Of a stretch of DNA of 64,000 nucleotides, positions 12,397 to 22,366 are shown piece after piece. Within the stretch, counting starts at the first letter, position 1; each line of letters starts with the position of its first letter. The stretch is from Polytrichum commune (lineage: Eukaryota > Streptophyta > Polytrichopsida > Polytrichales > Polytrichaceae). The notes beneath the pieces were generated by a model. The model had not been told where the DNA came from, made no database searches, and was given only the letters and a program-made list of their open reading frames with translations. A program made the position numbers and the translations under genes. The stretch is taken from the NCBI GenBank assembly GCA_950295325.1, contig OX485808.1:28294527-28358526 (forward strand). Direction: 5' to 3'.

Positions 12397-13176
12397 TTTA
12401 ATCCTCAACCTCAGTCATATTCTCATTCCCCATGGCGCGTTCCCCAAGAGATTGTGGGACCTCGTTTTGGGTTGCCCCTCGACCTTTCATCATTTCTCAC
12501 TATACTTAGTCATGTGTAATCTTATTCTTTGACTATAATTAGTTATGACTATGTGACTAGAATTAGTCATGTTTTGTATTTACATGACTACATGATCTTC
12601 ACTATGTGTAGTAATATAACAAGTACATTTGTCCTTTACCGACTACTATTAGTCATATTTTGACTAAAAATTTATATAATACATGATTGCTTGCTAAAAT
12701 GAGTTATCTTTGGCGATTTGCATTTTGAGGGGCTAGTCATTATTTTTTGTCTTGTAGTAACCGTTTTAATTTTGATGACTAAATGTAGTTATATTCATGA
12801 CGATTATACTATTTGTACAAACAATATGCTCATCTTCGGACATTTTATTCTATAATATGACTAAATACAGTCATCATATTTAAATAATTTACAACAAAAT
12901 ATGACTGAGCAATGGACTATATATGACGGAACAATGGACTATAAGAGATGAATTTGTATAGTCGATATATTGAAATATTTTACTATGATAGTTGGCAAAA
13001 CATAGTTAATATCTTTAAACACTTCAATATAAGACATTTCACGTACAAATGTCATCCATTGAACATATTCAAGCTACTAATTGCAGATGATATAGACTAC
13101 TACCCATCCTCTATCCAAATGTATTTACTACATTCACCTATGAGTGTACACATACATGGCGTAGAAACTTGGTGGG

Positions 13177-13467
13177 CTACATTATGAAATTCCTTACAAC
13201 TTCTCCAATCGTATTGATGGGAGGATCATCCAATTCTACGCTTTTAAAGAAGTAATACCCATCGTCGTGGTTATTCTGCACCTCTAGAGACACACAATCT
13301 TCATATATTATTACTTTATGCAATGTGTCCATTTCTATGTTTGTTATTTTTCCACGTGCAACCACCTTTATTTTCTGCCCCTTTCCATAATGCATCACTT
13401 CCACAACATCCACTGTTAGAAATACGAAGGGCGGTAGGGTTTCTTCATCCCCTGTGACTATTTGCAA
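13177..13467 (-). CDS. Unidentified 96-residue reading frame in the TGACTA element
   Basis: This reverse-strand frame has balanced, protein-like composition: an acidic start, a VVARGKITN-type strand-rich middle, and a YEDCVSLEVQNN stretch. I recognise no family. It lies inside the TGACTA-rich element, so it is more likely a remnant exon of a transposon protein than a cellular gene. No splice structure could be assembled, and the methionine start is simply the first in frame. It could also be a chance frame. Confidence 0.25.
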   Translation of the reverse strand: MQIVTGDEETLPPFVFLTVDVVEVMHYGKGQKIKVVARGKITNIEMDTLHKVIIYEDCVSLEVQNNHDDGYYFFKSVELDDPPINTIGEVVRNFIM

Positions 13468-14193
13468 TTGCAGTGATTACATACGTCAAAACCTCACGTA
13501 AAAATCATGAAAGTAAATATGCGATTTGACGAAGTACTAAATGGTCACACAATTTTGCGGATTTAGCTCTACATTTTTTATGGCTCCTCTTTGTTATTTT
13601 ATCCCTCCTTCATTTTCCTTACCATCTTTACCCATTACATCATTTGTACTTGGTCCCTTGTGTTTTGCAATCTTCATCCTTGGCCTCCTTTGCTCCCTTG
13701 CGGTTTCCATGTATGTCTTTGGCCTCCAATGATAACTTGCGCTAATTTGGAGCTTCTCCACCTCCATGATTTTTATTCATTTTCTCCAAACTTTTGGATA
13801 GGCCTCGGGCTTTGATGTTGAATCAACATTATTTTTCCTCGTTTTATTTGTTTGTTTCTTGCTCCTTTATCTTCTCACAATATTCTTCATACTCGTTCCT
13901 ATTTTATGATGATTGTGTACTGGTAGTTAGAATTTGCAATGGACGACCTCATCAACTGCGGTAAAAAAATATTAAACTAATAACTACATTTGTACCATTT
14001 CATAAAATGATGACTATTTCTAGTCATACACTCCACAACATATGGCTATTATTAGTCGTATATTTCACAAATATGACCAATACTAGATATATACTACGTA
14101 AATTTGACTAAGCATTACATTGCAAGCATAATTGCGAAGAATTGTACATTTTTTATAATATATTAAAACTAATGTTTTTTTACAGTTCCTTTT

Positions 14194-14511
14194 CTATGCT
14201 CTCATTTTCAAACTTAGAGAGATAATTATCTTTCTTTGAGTTCTCTGCGAACTATTTGCAGCATGTGTTTTAATGTTTTGTTTTCCAGTCCTTGTGTTTT
14301 CCACCCCTACAATGCTGAAAATAATCAATATCAACTTTATACTATTATCTGACCCTTTCATACGTGTGTGTAGGTCTTTGACTTGGCCCATATTTGACAA
14401 GTGGCTAGACAAAGAGTTGTAGTCAAATCTACTTCCTTTACGGGAAACAACATACACGTGGTTTGTCTCAGCCTTTCGTGTTTCATCCCCCTTTCGTCTC
14501 TGCAACTTCAT
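14194..14511 (-). CDS. Unidentified basic 105-residue reading frame in the TGACTA element
   Basis: This reverse-strand frame is rich in Lys and Arg at its start (KLQRRKGDETRKAE) and then reads VYVVSRKGSRFDY. I recognise no domain. It is co-oriented with the frame at 13177-13467 and lies upstream of it in that orientation, so the two could be exons of one decayed transposon gene. I could not connect them with confident splice sites. Confidence 0.22.
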   Translation of the reverse strand: MKLQRRKGDETRKAETNHVYVVSRKGSRFDYNSLSSHLSNMGQVKDLHTRMKGSDNSIKLILIIFSIVGVENTRTGKQNIKTHAANSSQRTQRKIIISLSLKMRA

Positions 14512-15904
14512 CTAGATCTCTTCACGTGTTGGAGCCTTATTCAATTCAATAATTTGCACTAATATAGTCTTTCATTTTGTTGGATTAGTACATGATGGGT
14601 AATAACATAATATGGCATACAACTACTCACACAAAATTCAAGGGTTTGGAATTCATTAGGTTTGTTGCGATTTCCTCATCACCACGACAATATACATTTT
14701 CTTGATGCAATGTTATATTTCTGTCACCCCTGTTGGGTGATGCTTAGACCACTTCCGTCTTCAACCACATTGCTCAGATGCGTGATTCTGCAACATTACA
14801 TCCCTTCACGCAATTGCACTTAGAAATGGTTGGCCTTGCTATCAACTTTGTCTATGCAAATGGGCTCGTTTTGCAGCTAAAAGTTGCACTTCTAGCTCTG
14901 TTATTTGCATGTTTAGGGGCTTTGCCTCCAAGGTCATTAATATTCGAAGACGGAATCACTAGGTCATTCATGCTGACATCCCTCATCCAAGTAGTCGTGA
15001 TTGGATACGTCACTGTACCATGATACCTTCGACATTTTGATTTGCTCGTGGGGTTCTTTTTTACTCGATGTTTGGAGAGGAGGCTTGGGGACCCTAAACC
15101 CTGAGGGGATTGTCAACATCACCTAGGGTCGTTTTTTTACCTCCTAGATTTGAGGCTCTGATGTTTGGTGTTTCTCATATACACATGAATGATACACAAG
15201 TGAGTACACAACCACTAGTGATGACTAACTACATAACTAGCCGTAGTAATGTTTTCTAGACTAATGACTAAAATTAATTATAACTATGACTTAGATTACT
15301 AGTCTTAGACACATTTTCTATAGAAATGACTAGTCAATGTGCAAGGGAGATTATGAATAGCAATGTCATCAATTAAAGGACTATTAAACAACTTATAAAA
15401 ACATTATAGGAGAATATAAAATAGTAAATAATATCCAACGTGAAATTTTCTTTGCCAACTCAAATCTTTTTTATTATGTCATTTGCGCTCAATTTTTACA
15501 AGATTAGATTAGACACAAACCCTCCAACTATAAGCAATTAAGGTAAAATGTTGCGGACGCGCGGACGTCATAGTGAACGGCAATGGCGGCTTAAATGACA
15601 GTTTTGGATTTACAGTTTAGGTGTTTAATAGGTGGTAGATGCATTAGGGTTTAGGGTTTCTCTTGTATGTTATCCACATTACATGTAGGTTTTAGGTTTT
15701 CTACTCTTGATGACTAGATGTAGTCATTGGTTTACAAAGAGAATGGCTCCATTTAATCATGATAATCCTACATGTATGACTAGATTTGGTACATATCCTA
15801 AGGTCTTTCTCCATTACTTACTGCATTGATGATTATTGGTAGTCATCTATTTGCTTTATTGAGCACTACAACTAGTCATAAGTTGACTAGGCATAAACGT
15901 GATC

Positions 15905-18900
15905 GACTTCATTTACAATTAAATTCTAAATAAACCAACCATCGTCCTTGGACTTGTATATATCCTTCGCAAGACTGTCGTGCACAAGAAAGAGATTGGA
16001 CCCCCTTCAATTGCATAAGAACATTTGGAAATGGATATGAGATCATGAGAGGATCTATTGCAACTACAATTGTGGGACATAGAGGAGAAAGAAGCAGATA
16101 GAAAAAAGAAAAAAGAAACTCAAAAGTTACACATGCCCGTGTAAAAAAATGCATGGGTGCAAAAATGTTGTCAAGGAAAAACATCCGCAAACATCTTTGA
16201 CAGTACAAGCGAGATTCTAAATTCAAGAAATCAATCATGATATGCTTACTAGACGTTGTTAATGTTTTTTTTATCTTTTAAGCAGTGTTTAGGTGGGATG
16301 GTGCGTAGCTTGCTATGTTGCATTCAAACTTGTAGAAAATGCAGAGACCTTATGTGCAGACCTTATTGCTTTACAGTCTATAATTTCATCTACTTTACTA
16401 CTAGCAGTATTATGGATTTGCTATTAGTTAGCTTCCACTAGTTGGATTGCCACCAATCCTTATTTGCAAAGGGTAAGTTTTCATGTTGGCCACTCGCTCG
16501 GTAGATTCTAAATTATAATGGGATGGAAATGTTCTCATGTAGATAAGCGCAAGGCACCAACCCAACCACATTTTGGTTGCCTACTAGAATGTGGAGAGTT
16601 GTGGACATTGGCCACTAGATGTCAATTTGCCCACTAAAGCACTTTTTAACCTACAAGTGTTAGCCACCAAAGGAGTGTAGTCCCGTACACCATCCTTGGT
16701 AACTTGGAGGAAAAGGTTAGTAGGTGGACCTGGATTTGAAGATATGAGAGTAGCTATGTTAAAGATTATATTTATTGTCATATGATATTCTATGACACTA
16801 TGGTAATTCTTCGGATAACACTCCCTATGAACAAGTAAAAAAATATTGTGAGGGATGTTTGAAATTTGGATGAAAAAACACTTGGTGAGTAATAATCCCC
16901 CCAAAAAATTACAAGGACTGACAAATAATGTCGGGTTAATATCTGGTGTTGGTGACATTGTATTGTGGTTTACAATTAGTATTGAGCAAGACAAGTAGAA
17001 TTGGTGACACTAAATATAATATTTAGTGCAGTAGGCACACACGAACCCTCCCCCATCAAATTTCCTCAACATTTGGACTAGTTTGTCCTTATTCTCAATA
17101 GAATTTGGTGGGCAAGAGAGCTACATGCAAACTTGTCTTACGTGCACTATCATGATAGGTGAGGATTGTTTGCTTAAGGAACTCCAAATTTGTCACGTAC
17201 CTTTCCACGAGGAGTGCCCGAAACACCATGGGCACAAGGGGGACCCTGGAGTGATACCCAAGACTTTTAAGCGTCATTGGTGAGAGGGCCCAAGTGATCA
17301 TAGTGTGGGTGAGGGCCCCGAGTGTTGAGAACACCTTCCCCCCCATGGAGACTAGGAATCATGAGGGTAAGGCCATGAACTATAAATAGCTTATGGCGTC
17401 CGGAATGTAGAATGCTTAAGAACGCCTCAATCGGAGGTGTGAGCTAGGAGATATGGCAAATTGAGTGGGGCGCTGCCTACGGACAAAGCCTTGGGACAAC
17501 ACTGACCTAGGAGTGGCGTCCGGGACTGCCAAGGTTTGAACAACCATAACTTCCTCAATACTTGCCTCAACAAAGCAAGTAAGGGGTCCATCAGCATTTA
17601 CGCAAGAAGTAGGTGTCAATAGAGTGGTCGTTGGATAGCATCAGAGATTATAGGAAGAAGTTATAGTGGTTTGAAGTTGTTGGGGCCCTCTATGGGTGAG
17701 GCGGTGTGGCTGACCGAACCCACCCGAGGCCGAACAACACGGCCTTCATGGGCATTGGCCCAACGTGGGGCATAGTTGCTTATTATGATTCGGGTTGTTG
17801 TAGTGTTGTTCCGACAACACAATGATCAACTTAAGATCGAACCTCCATGGATGGAAGTCCATATCTAACCATTGGTTAACGATCAAGGGGAGAGTCCTGA
17901 ATGCAAATGTAGGAGGGTTGGTCCCCCACCTATGAACTAAGAGGTCCGTGGTATGGAGAGCTAACCATTTGCATGGTGGAATGCGAAGGGTTAGCGCTCG
18001 TGACCTTGCTAGAATTGACAAATGATTAAGATAGTTAAGGGGCGCTAGCAAGGGTTGCGACAAAATGAGAGAGATTTTGAATTGTTTTTTAAATCTAAGC
18101 AACTAATCGATGAAAAAAGTTTGGCATGAGAAGCTCAATTTTGAATCCTCTGTCATAGTAGTGCCAATAGGGTTGATAGGACTTTTACATTTTGACTAGT
18201 GCCAAAAACTTGCATTTAGACTACCAAAAACAACGACCATTGCATTATTTGTTGTCTTAAATGTGGCAACCTTGTAGGTGCATTCAAAGTGATGACAAAT
18301 GTTGTATATAGAGTGCCACAATGCGGATGTGTAGTCGAAGACGACCCTGAAATATTGGATGATGGTGGAGAGATACCCAGATCTCAAAGAAGAGGTTGGC
18401 GGTTCAATTCTTGGCTATAAAATCTCCTCCCTACTTGATATAGAACTTGCCAGGTGGTCAACTGCCTCCTGTGCTTTGGTGTTGGCATGTGTCCCCAACA
18501 CTAAATGTTAACCAAACATTGTTTGTCATTCGTTGAATTTTTTTTTTGGGGGGGGGGGGTATAGATTGACAGTGTTGCACAAACTGTCACTTACCAAGCG
18601 ATTTTCCTCCAAACTTAAACCATCCATGACAGTATCTCATCAAAATTTGCTAATAAGAGAAGGTAGGGTTTTGGCCAATGGATGAACTCATCCATCATCC
18701 ATGAATAAGAGAATATTTGTTCTCTTATTCATAAGAAGTGACATCTGAGCAGTTACCATAGTGACATCAACTACCATATGATACTAAATATCACATTTAG
18801 TGTAGTATGGTGTCAACAATTGATGGATGTAAGTTTCTAGACGTGTAGAGAATTTATTGAAACCCGTCTCCAACCAAAGAGTGTACTTAGAATAAATACT

Positions 18901-18920
18901 ATAAACAGTTCAATCTGTAA
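15905..18920. other. Intergenic repeats; possible old LTR near 17.3-17.6 kb
   Basis: 16740-17035 belongs to a dispersed repeat ending in ACACTAAATATAATATTTAG-like words. Relatives occur at 35770-35995, 48060-48290 and 51180-51490, and 18540-18830 is an inverted one. At 17375-17384 CTATAAATAG is a good TATA box. A tRNA-primer-like GGATAGCATCAGAG follows at 17634, suggesting the end of an LTR retrotransposon, but I could not define LTR ends. A 13-base G run lies near 18549. No gene is recognised. Confidence 0.35.
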
Positions 18921-18929
18921 GCAGAATAA

Positions 18930-19416
18930 GAGCCACTTCACACTATGGCCAAAGGTCGAGAGGCCGTCGATTTCCACCAATCGGATTGCAAGAAACCAAG
19001 AATACGGCCTCTCGATCCTTCACACTAGAGGCCAAAGTCCAAAGTCCAAAGGTCGTCGTAATTTAAAATGCCTATTTTTTTACCAAGGCGACATATTCTC
19101 GAAGGAAGTTTGGGTCGGATGGGAATGAACTATGATCGAGAGGCCGTCGATTTTTTTCATAAAGAAATGAAACACTGACAAGATCTTGGTTGTTAGATTG
19201 GAGGGGTTAATTTGGGCAAGGAATAAGGTGGGATACTCCTTCTTGAATTGTGGACTTTTGGCTTGGCCTTTGGAGGCTTCACACTGCACCTGGCCAAAGG
19301 TTCCAATTCCTATCTTTTATTGGTTATTTTGAGCCCACTTATTTGGACTCCCAACAAAGTTTGACCACTTAATCCCACAGCCTCTCCACTTGGACGGCCA
19401 TAGTGTGAAGTGGCCC
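18930..19416. mobile_element. PIF/Harbinger-type MITE 1 (487 bp)
   Basis: The left end is GAGCCACTTCACACTATGGC and the right end is its near mirror, CCATAGTGTGAAGTGGCCC. The flanks are TAA at 18927-18929 and 19417-19419. A 3-bp TAA/TTA duplication with G(G/A)GCC ends is the mark of Tourist/Harbinger elements. There is no open frame of transposase type. Confidence 0.8.
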
Positions 19417-19503
19417 TAACATTGCATTGTAGGAGCGCAACTTTTCTCATGTTGTTGCTAGCGATTGCAATTTCTAGGCACCGCAACATTGTCAACGCAC
19501 TAA

Positions 19504-19997
19504 GGGCCACTTCACACACAAGATTGAGATCCCATGACCATTACACTTCAAAGCACTCTCATTGGTGGAAAAGGCGGAGCCGGTCCAAGTTCATTTCACA
19601 CAACGCTTGAGGGACCATCAGAGCATGTGACTGCAAGATGGATGTAAAGTCTACATGGATTCTTACATGGCATCGAATGGATCATGTTTCATGGTCACTT
19701 GGACTATTTTCAAAGACCACCTCTTGGAGGTAGGCCTAACACAAAACCAATGGAAGACCATGGCACTCTTAATGCTCGCAACCGTTGGTTTATTCTATTT
19801 TATCATGTGTGAGGAATAGAAACTCGTTGAAATAGCATTTGGTTGAGGGCCCGGTCACATATGACTTCACACTACACTTGAGGGTCCGTGACCACCTTAC
19901 TTGATTTTGGAGGTGTGTTGGGACGGCCTTTGGACACTTTCATTTGGGCTCTCACAATTTCATGGTCACAGCTCTTGGCTCGTGTGTGAAGTGGCCC
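19504..19997. mobile_element. PIF/Harbinger-type MITE 2 (494 bp)
   Basis: The left end is GGGCCACTTCACACACAAG and the right end is CTCGTGTGTGAAGTGGCCC, with TAA duplications at 19501-19503 and 19998-20000. It shares its terminal 12 bp with MITE 1 but has a different interior. The interior matches, in inverted orientation, the element at 21801-22366. Confidence 0.8.
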
Positions 19998-20445
19998 TAA
20001 GTTATTCCATTCTTATGGCCAGGAGCCTTCAAATTTCACAAAGAAAATGCCAACAAGTAAGTATGGCTTAACGTCACAATGTTCAAATACATATTGTGAG
20101 TAGATCCTCTACACGCACAAGGAAAGGAAAAGGAAGTTGGTGAATGTGTTGCAGTACGTAGTTTGAAAGTGTTCTTTAAAGGTGCATGGATATGGGGTTG
20201 TAAGTTAACCCTTAAAGGACATATGCTTTCCCGATACCACACCCAAAATATATTTTAAAATTCATTTTAAGCATGATTAACCAATTAATTTACATAGGCT
20301 CTAGTATAAAGAAGTATAGATCTTGCTAAGGTGCTCGATTTGGCATTCTAAAAACCCCATTTGGTGCAATGGAGTAGAAGTTTTGAACAAGATTCTCCCA
20401 AAATAATACCAAGCCCGTGGGGCAACATTGTCCTTTAAGGGTTAA

Positions 20446-20668
20446 GGGGTGCTTCACACTATGGCCAAAGGTCAAGAGGCCGTCAATTTCCACCAATCAT
20501 AATGCAAGAAACCAAGAGTTCGGCCTCCCGACCCTTTATGCCCGGCCGAAGGCTCCAATTCCTATATTTTATTGACTATTTTCAGCCAATTTCTTTGGAC
20601 TCTTAACAAAGCTTGGCCAGTCAATCCCACGGCCTCTCGACTCCAACGGCCATAGTGTGAAGCGGCCC
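20446..20668. mobile_element. PIF/Harbinger-type MITE 3 (223 bp)
   Basis: The ends are GGGGTGCTTCACACTATGGC and CCATAGTGTGAAGCGGCCC, with TAA at 20443-20445 and 20669-20671. It is a shorter relative of MITE 1, sharing stretches such as AGAGGCCGTCAATTTCCACC with few differences. It looks like an internal-deletion derivative. Confidence 0.82.
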
Positions 20669-20863
20669 TAAGCAAGAGTGACAATGTGCATTTGATTTGC
20701 ATGGTGTTGAAAGATAAGATTTTTTTTTAAAAGGACGCATCGTCTTGTATTTGAGGAGCGAAGGTGATGTGAACAGCTTGGTTTAAAGGTTTACAGTAAC
20801 TTCTATATAAAATTTAGCTTATTCACATCAAATCCAGTATCTTAATTAAAAGAAATTGCTTTA

Positions 20864-21217
20864 GGGCTAGTTTACACTACAGTAGAGAAGTCCACCGGTC
20901 ATGAAAAAAAGGACGTTTCTCAATTGTGATTGGTCGAAAATGCAACTCTTGACCGGTGGGTGTTTACACTAGGTGAAGAAAACAATGGTGGTGAACTTTT
21001 CTCATGGATGATAAAATGACATGGCCGCCTACATGGCGGCACTTTTTGGAGTTGGGCTTCTCCGGCCTCAAGAGGCCGGAGAAGCCCAACTCAATAAAAA
21101 TATTTTATTGCCTTTAATTCTTCTCCGGCACATCCACCATTTGCCTCATATAACCATGTCTTGGCCAAGCATTCTTGACCGACCGGAGGCCTTCTCCACC
21201 GTAGTGTAAACCGGCCC
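20864..21217. mobile_element. PIF/Harbinger-type MITE 4 (354 bp) with central palindrome
   Basis: The ends are GGGCTAGTTTACACTACAG and CGTAGTGTAAACCGGCCC, with TTA duplications at 20861-20863 and 21218-21220. At its centre (about 21048-21092) the arms GAGTTGGGCTTCTCCGGCCT and AGGCCGGAGAAGCCCAACTC face each other across a few bases, so a transcript would form a strong hairpin. There is no coding capacity. Confidence 0.82.
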
Positions 21218-21549
21218 TTAGTCAGTGAATCATCGAGCCATGGTTATTCTGATATCATCACGTCATCTCTATAGTGAATCGTAGAGTAGGCACTGCAAAA
21301 GCCGGGGCCAATGTCCGGGGAGATTTTTGGGCATAATCGGTTGAGATCCTAGTGTTTCCAAGTCCAACCGGTTGCATGGTGACATCTTTTGGTTCTTCTT
21401 TACTCCTATGAAGAGTATTCCATAAATTTCCCTTAAATGATCGGTAAGTTTATAATGCCACTCAGCATGTAACTCTCGTTGTGTGGACCCTCATAATATA
21501 ATAATGAGATGCTCAAAAAGCTACGCAAGGAGACTTAGATTCAAACCAA

Positions 21550-21704
21550 GGGGCTTATCACACCAACCATTTTTGGCACCATCCATCATCATCTCCGCCC
21601 GTAATAGTGTGAAAAATGATGGGCCAACATCTATTTCTCCACATTCCCCTATCTATTTCACAGGTGGAACCGAACGAAAAGTTCAGTGTGATTAGGGCCA
21701 AAAC
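21550..21704. mobile_element. Small MITE, also present at 34937-35087
   Basis: The ends are GGGGCTTATCACACCAACC and GTTCAGTGTGATTAGGGCC, an imperfect inverted repeat. The body, including AGTGTGAAAAATGATGGGCC, recurs at 34937-35087, which supports a dispersed family. I could not read a clean target duplication at either copy. Confidence 0.6.
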
Positions 21705-21800
21705 TCCCAACATCCCACTGTTACATTCCAAGGGCCCATGTCGCTAAGTAATGTTCAGTTTCTAGAAGCCTTGATCTTCAACATATATTTCTCAAACTTA

Positions 21801-22366
21801 GGGCCACTTCAAACATGAGCCAAGAGCCATGACCTTGTAATGGTAAGGACCCTTGACTCTCATCCAAAGGCCATACCATGGGTGTTGGGAAAGCCGTTTT
21901 ATGTAGTCACGGGCCCTCAAGTATAGTGTGAAGTGAGAATGGACCATGTTGCCGGACCATTGCATAGTTTGTTGGTGGAAAAAAAAGAAGGATTTGGTTT
22001 AATATAAGATGTCTCCAACTCTATCAATTTCATAAAACACTTGGTGGTGTTTGTCTATCCTGGAATATGTCTTGAAATCTGTCATGTTGAAAAAAAGTAT
22101 TTAAAAAAGCCACGGTCTCCCGGAATTTTTGTCATACCCACCTCTTGGAGGTGGGCCTAACGAAAATTCCAGGAAACCATGAAACCATATCCCTAGTCCG
22201 CCATGTAGGACTCCATATAAACTTCATGGATGAAGTTTTCTTTGGGCCTTTAGGCCTTCACCTTCATGTATGAAGTGAACTTAAACAGTCTCCGCCCTTT
22301 CAACCAATGAGAGCTCTTAGATTGCAATGGTCACGGGCCTTCAGTCTTGTGTGTGTGAAGTGGCCC
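21801..22366. mobile_element. PIF/Harbinger-type MITE 5, inverted relative of MITE 2
   Basis: It starts GGGCCACTTCAAACATGAGC after TTA (21798-21800) and ends GTGTGTGTGAAGTGGCCC. The interior matches MITE 2 in reverse orientation, for example the AGAGCCATGACC and CCACCTCTTGGAGGTGGGCC stretches. The right-hand target duplication is not visible, so that edge has changed since insertion. Confidence 0.6.

Larger units (their letters stand above)
12490..15900. mobile_element. Probable decayed DNA transposon with TGACTA subterminal motifs
   Basis: TGACTA/TAGTCA occurs in both orientations many times at 12500-12910, 14000-14110 and 15215-15890. Interior stretches with protein-like reverse-strand frames lie between these clusters. 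Dense short motifs near both ends are typical of transposase-binding subterminal repeats in CACTA and some other DNA transposons. I could not find the exact terminal repeats or a target duplication, so the boundaries and superfamily are uncertain. Confidence 0.45.

Noticed and set aside
15090-15665. CCCTAAACCCT and AGGGTTTAGGG words as interstitial telomere repeats
   Set aside because: Only one to two units are present at each place (about 15092 and 15647), which is within chance for this DNA.
17370-17660. LTR retrotransposon border with TATA box and primer-binding site
   Set aside because: CTATAAATAG and a tRNA-primer-like GGATAGCATCAGAG are suggestive, but no LTR ends, partner LTR or internal region could be found.
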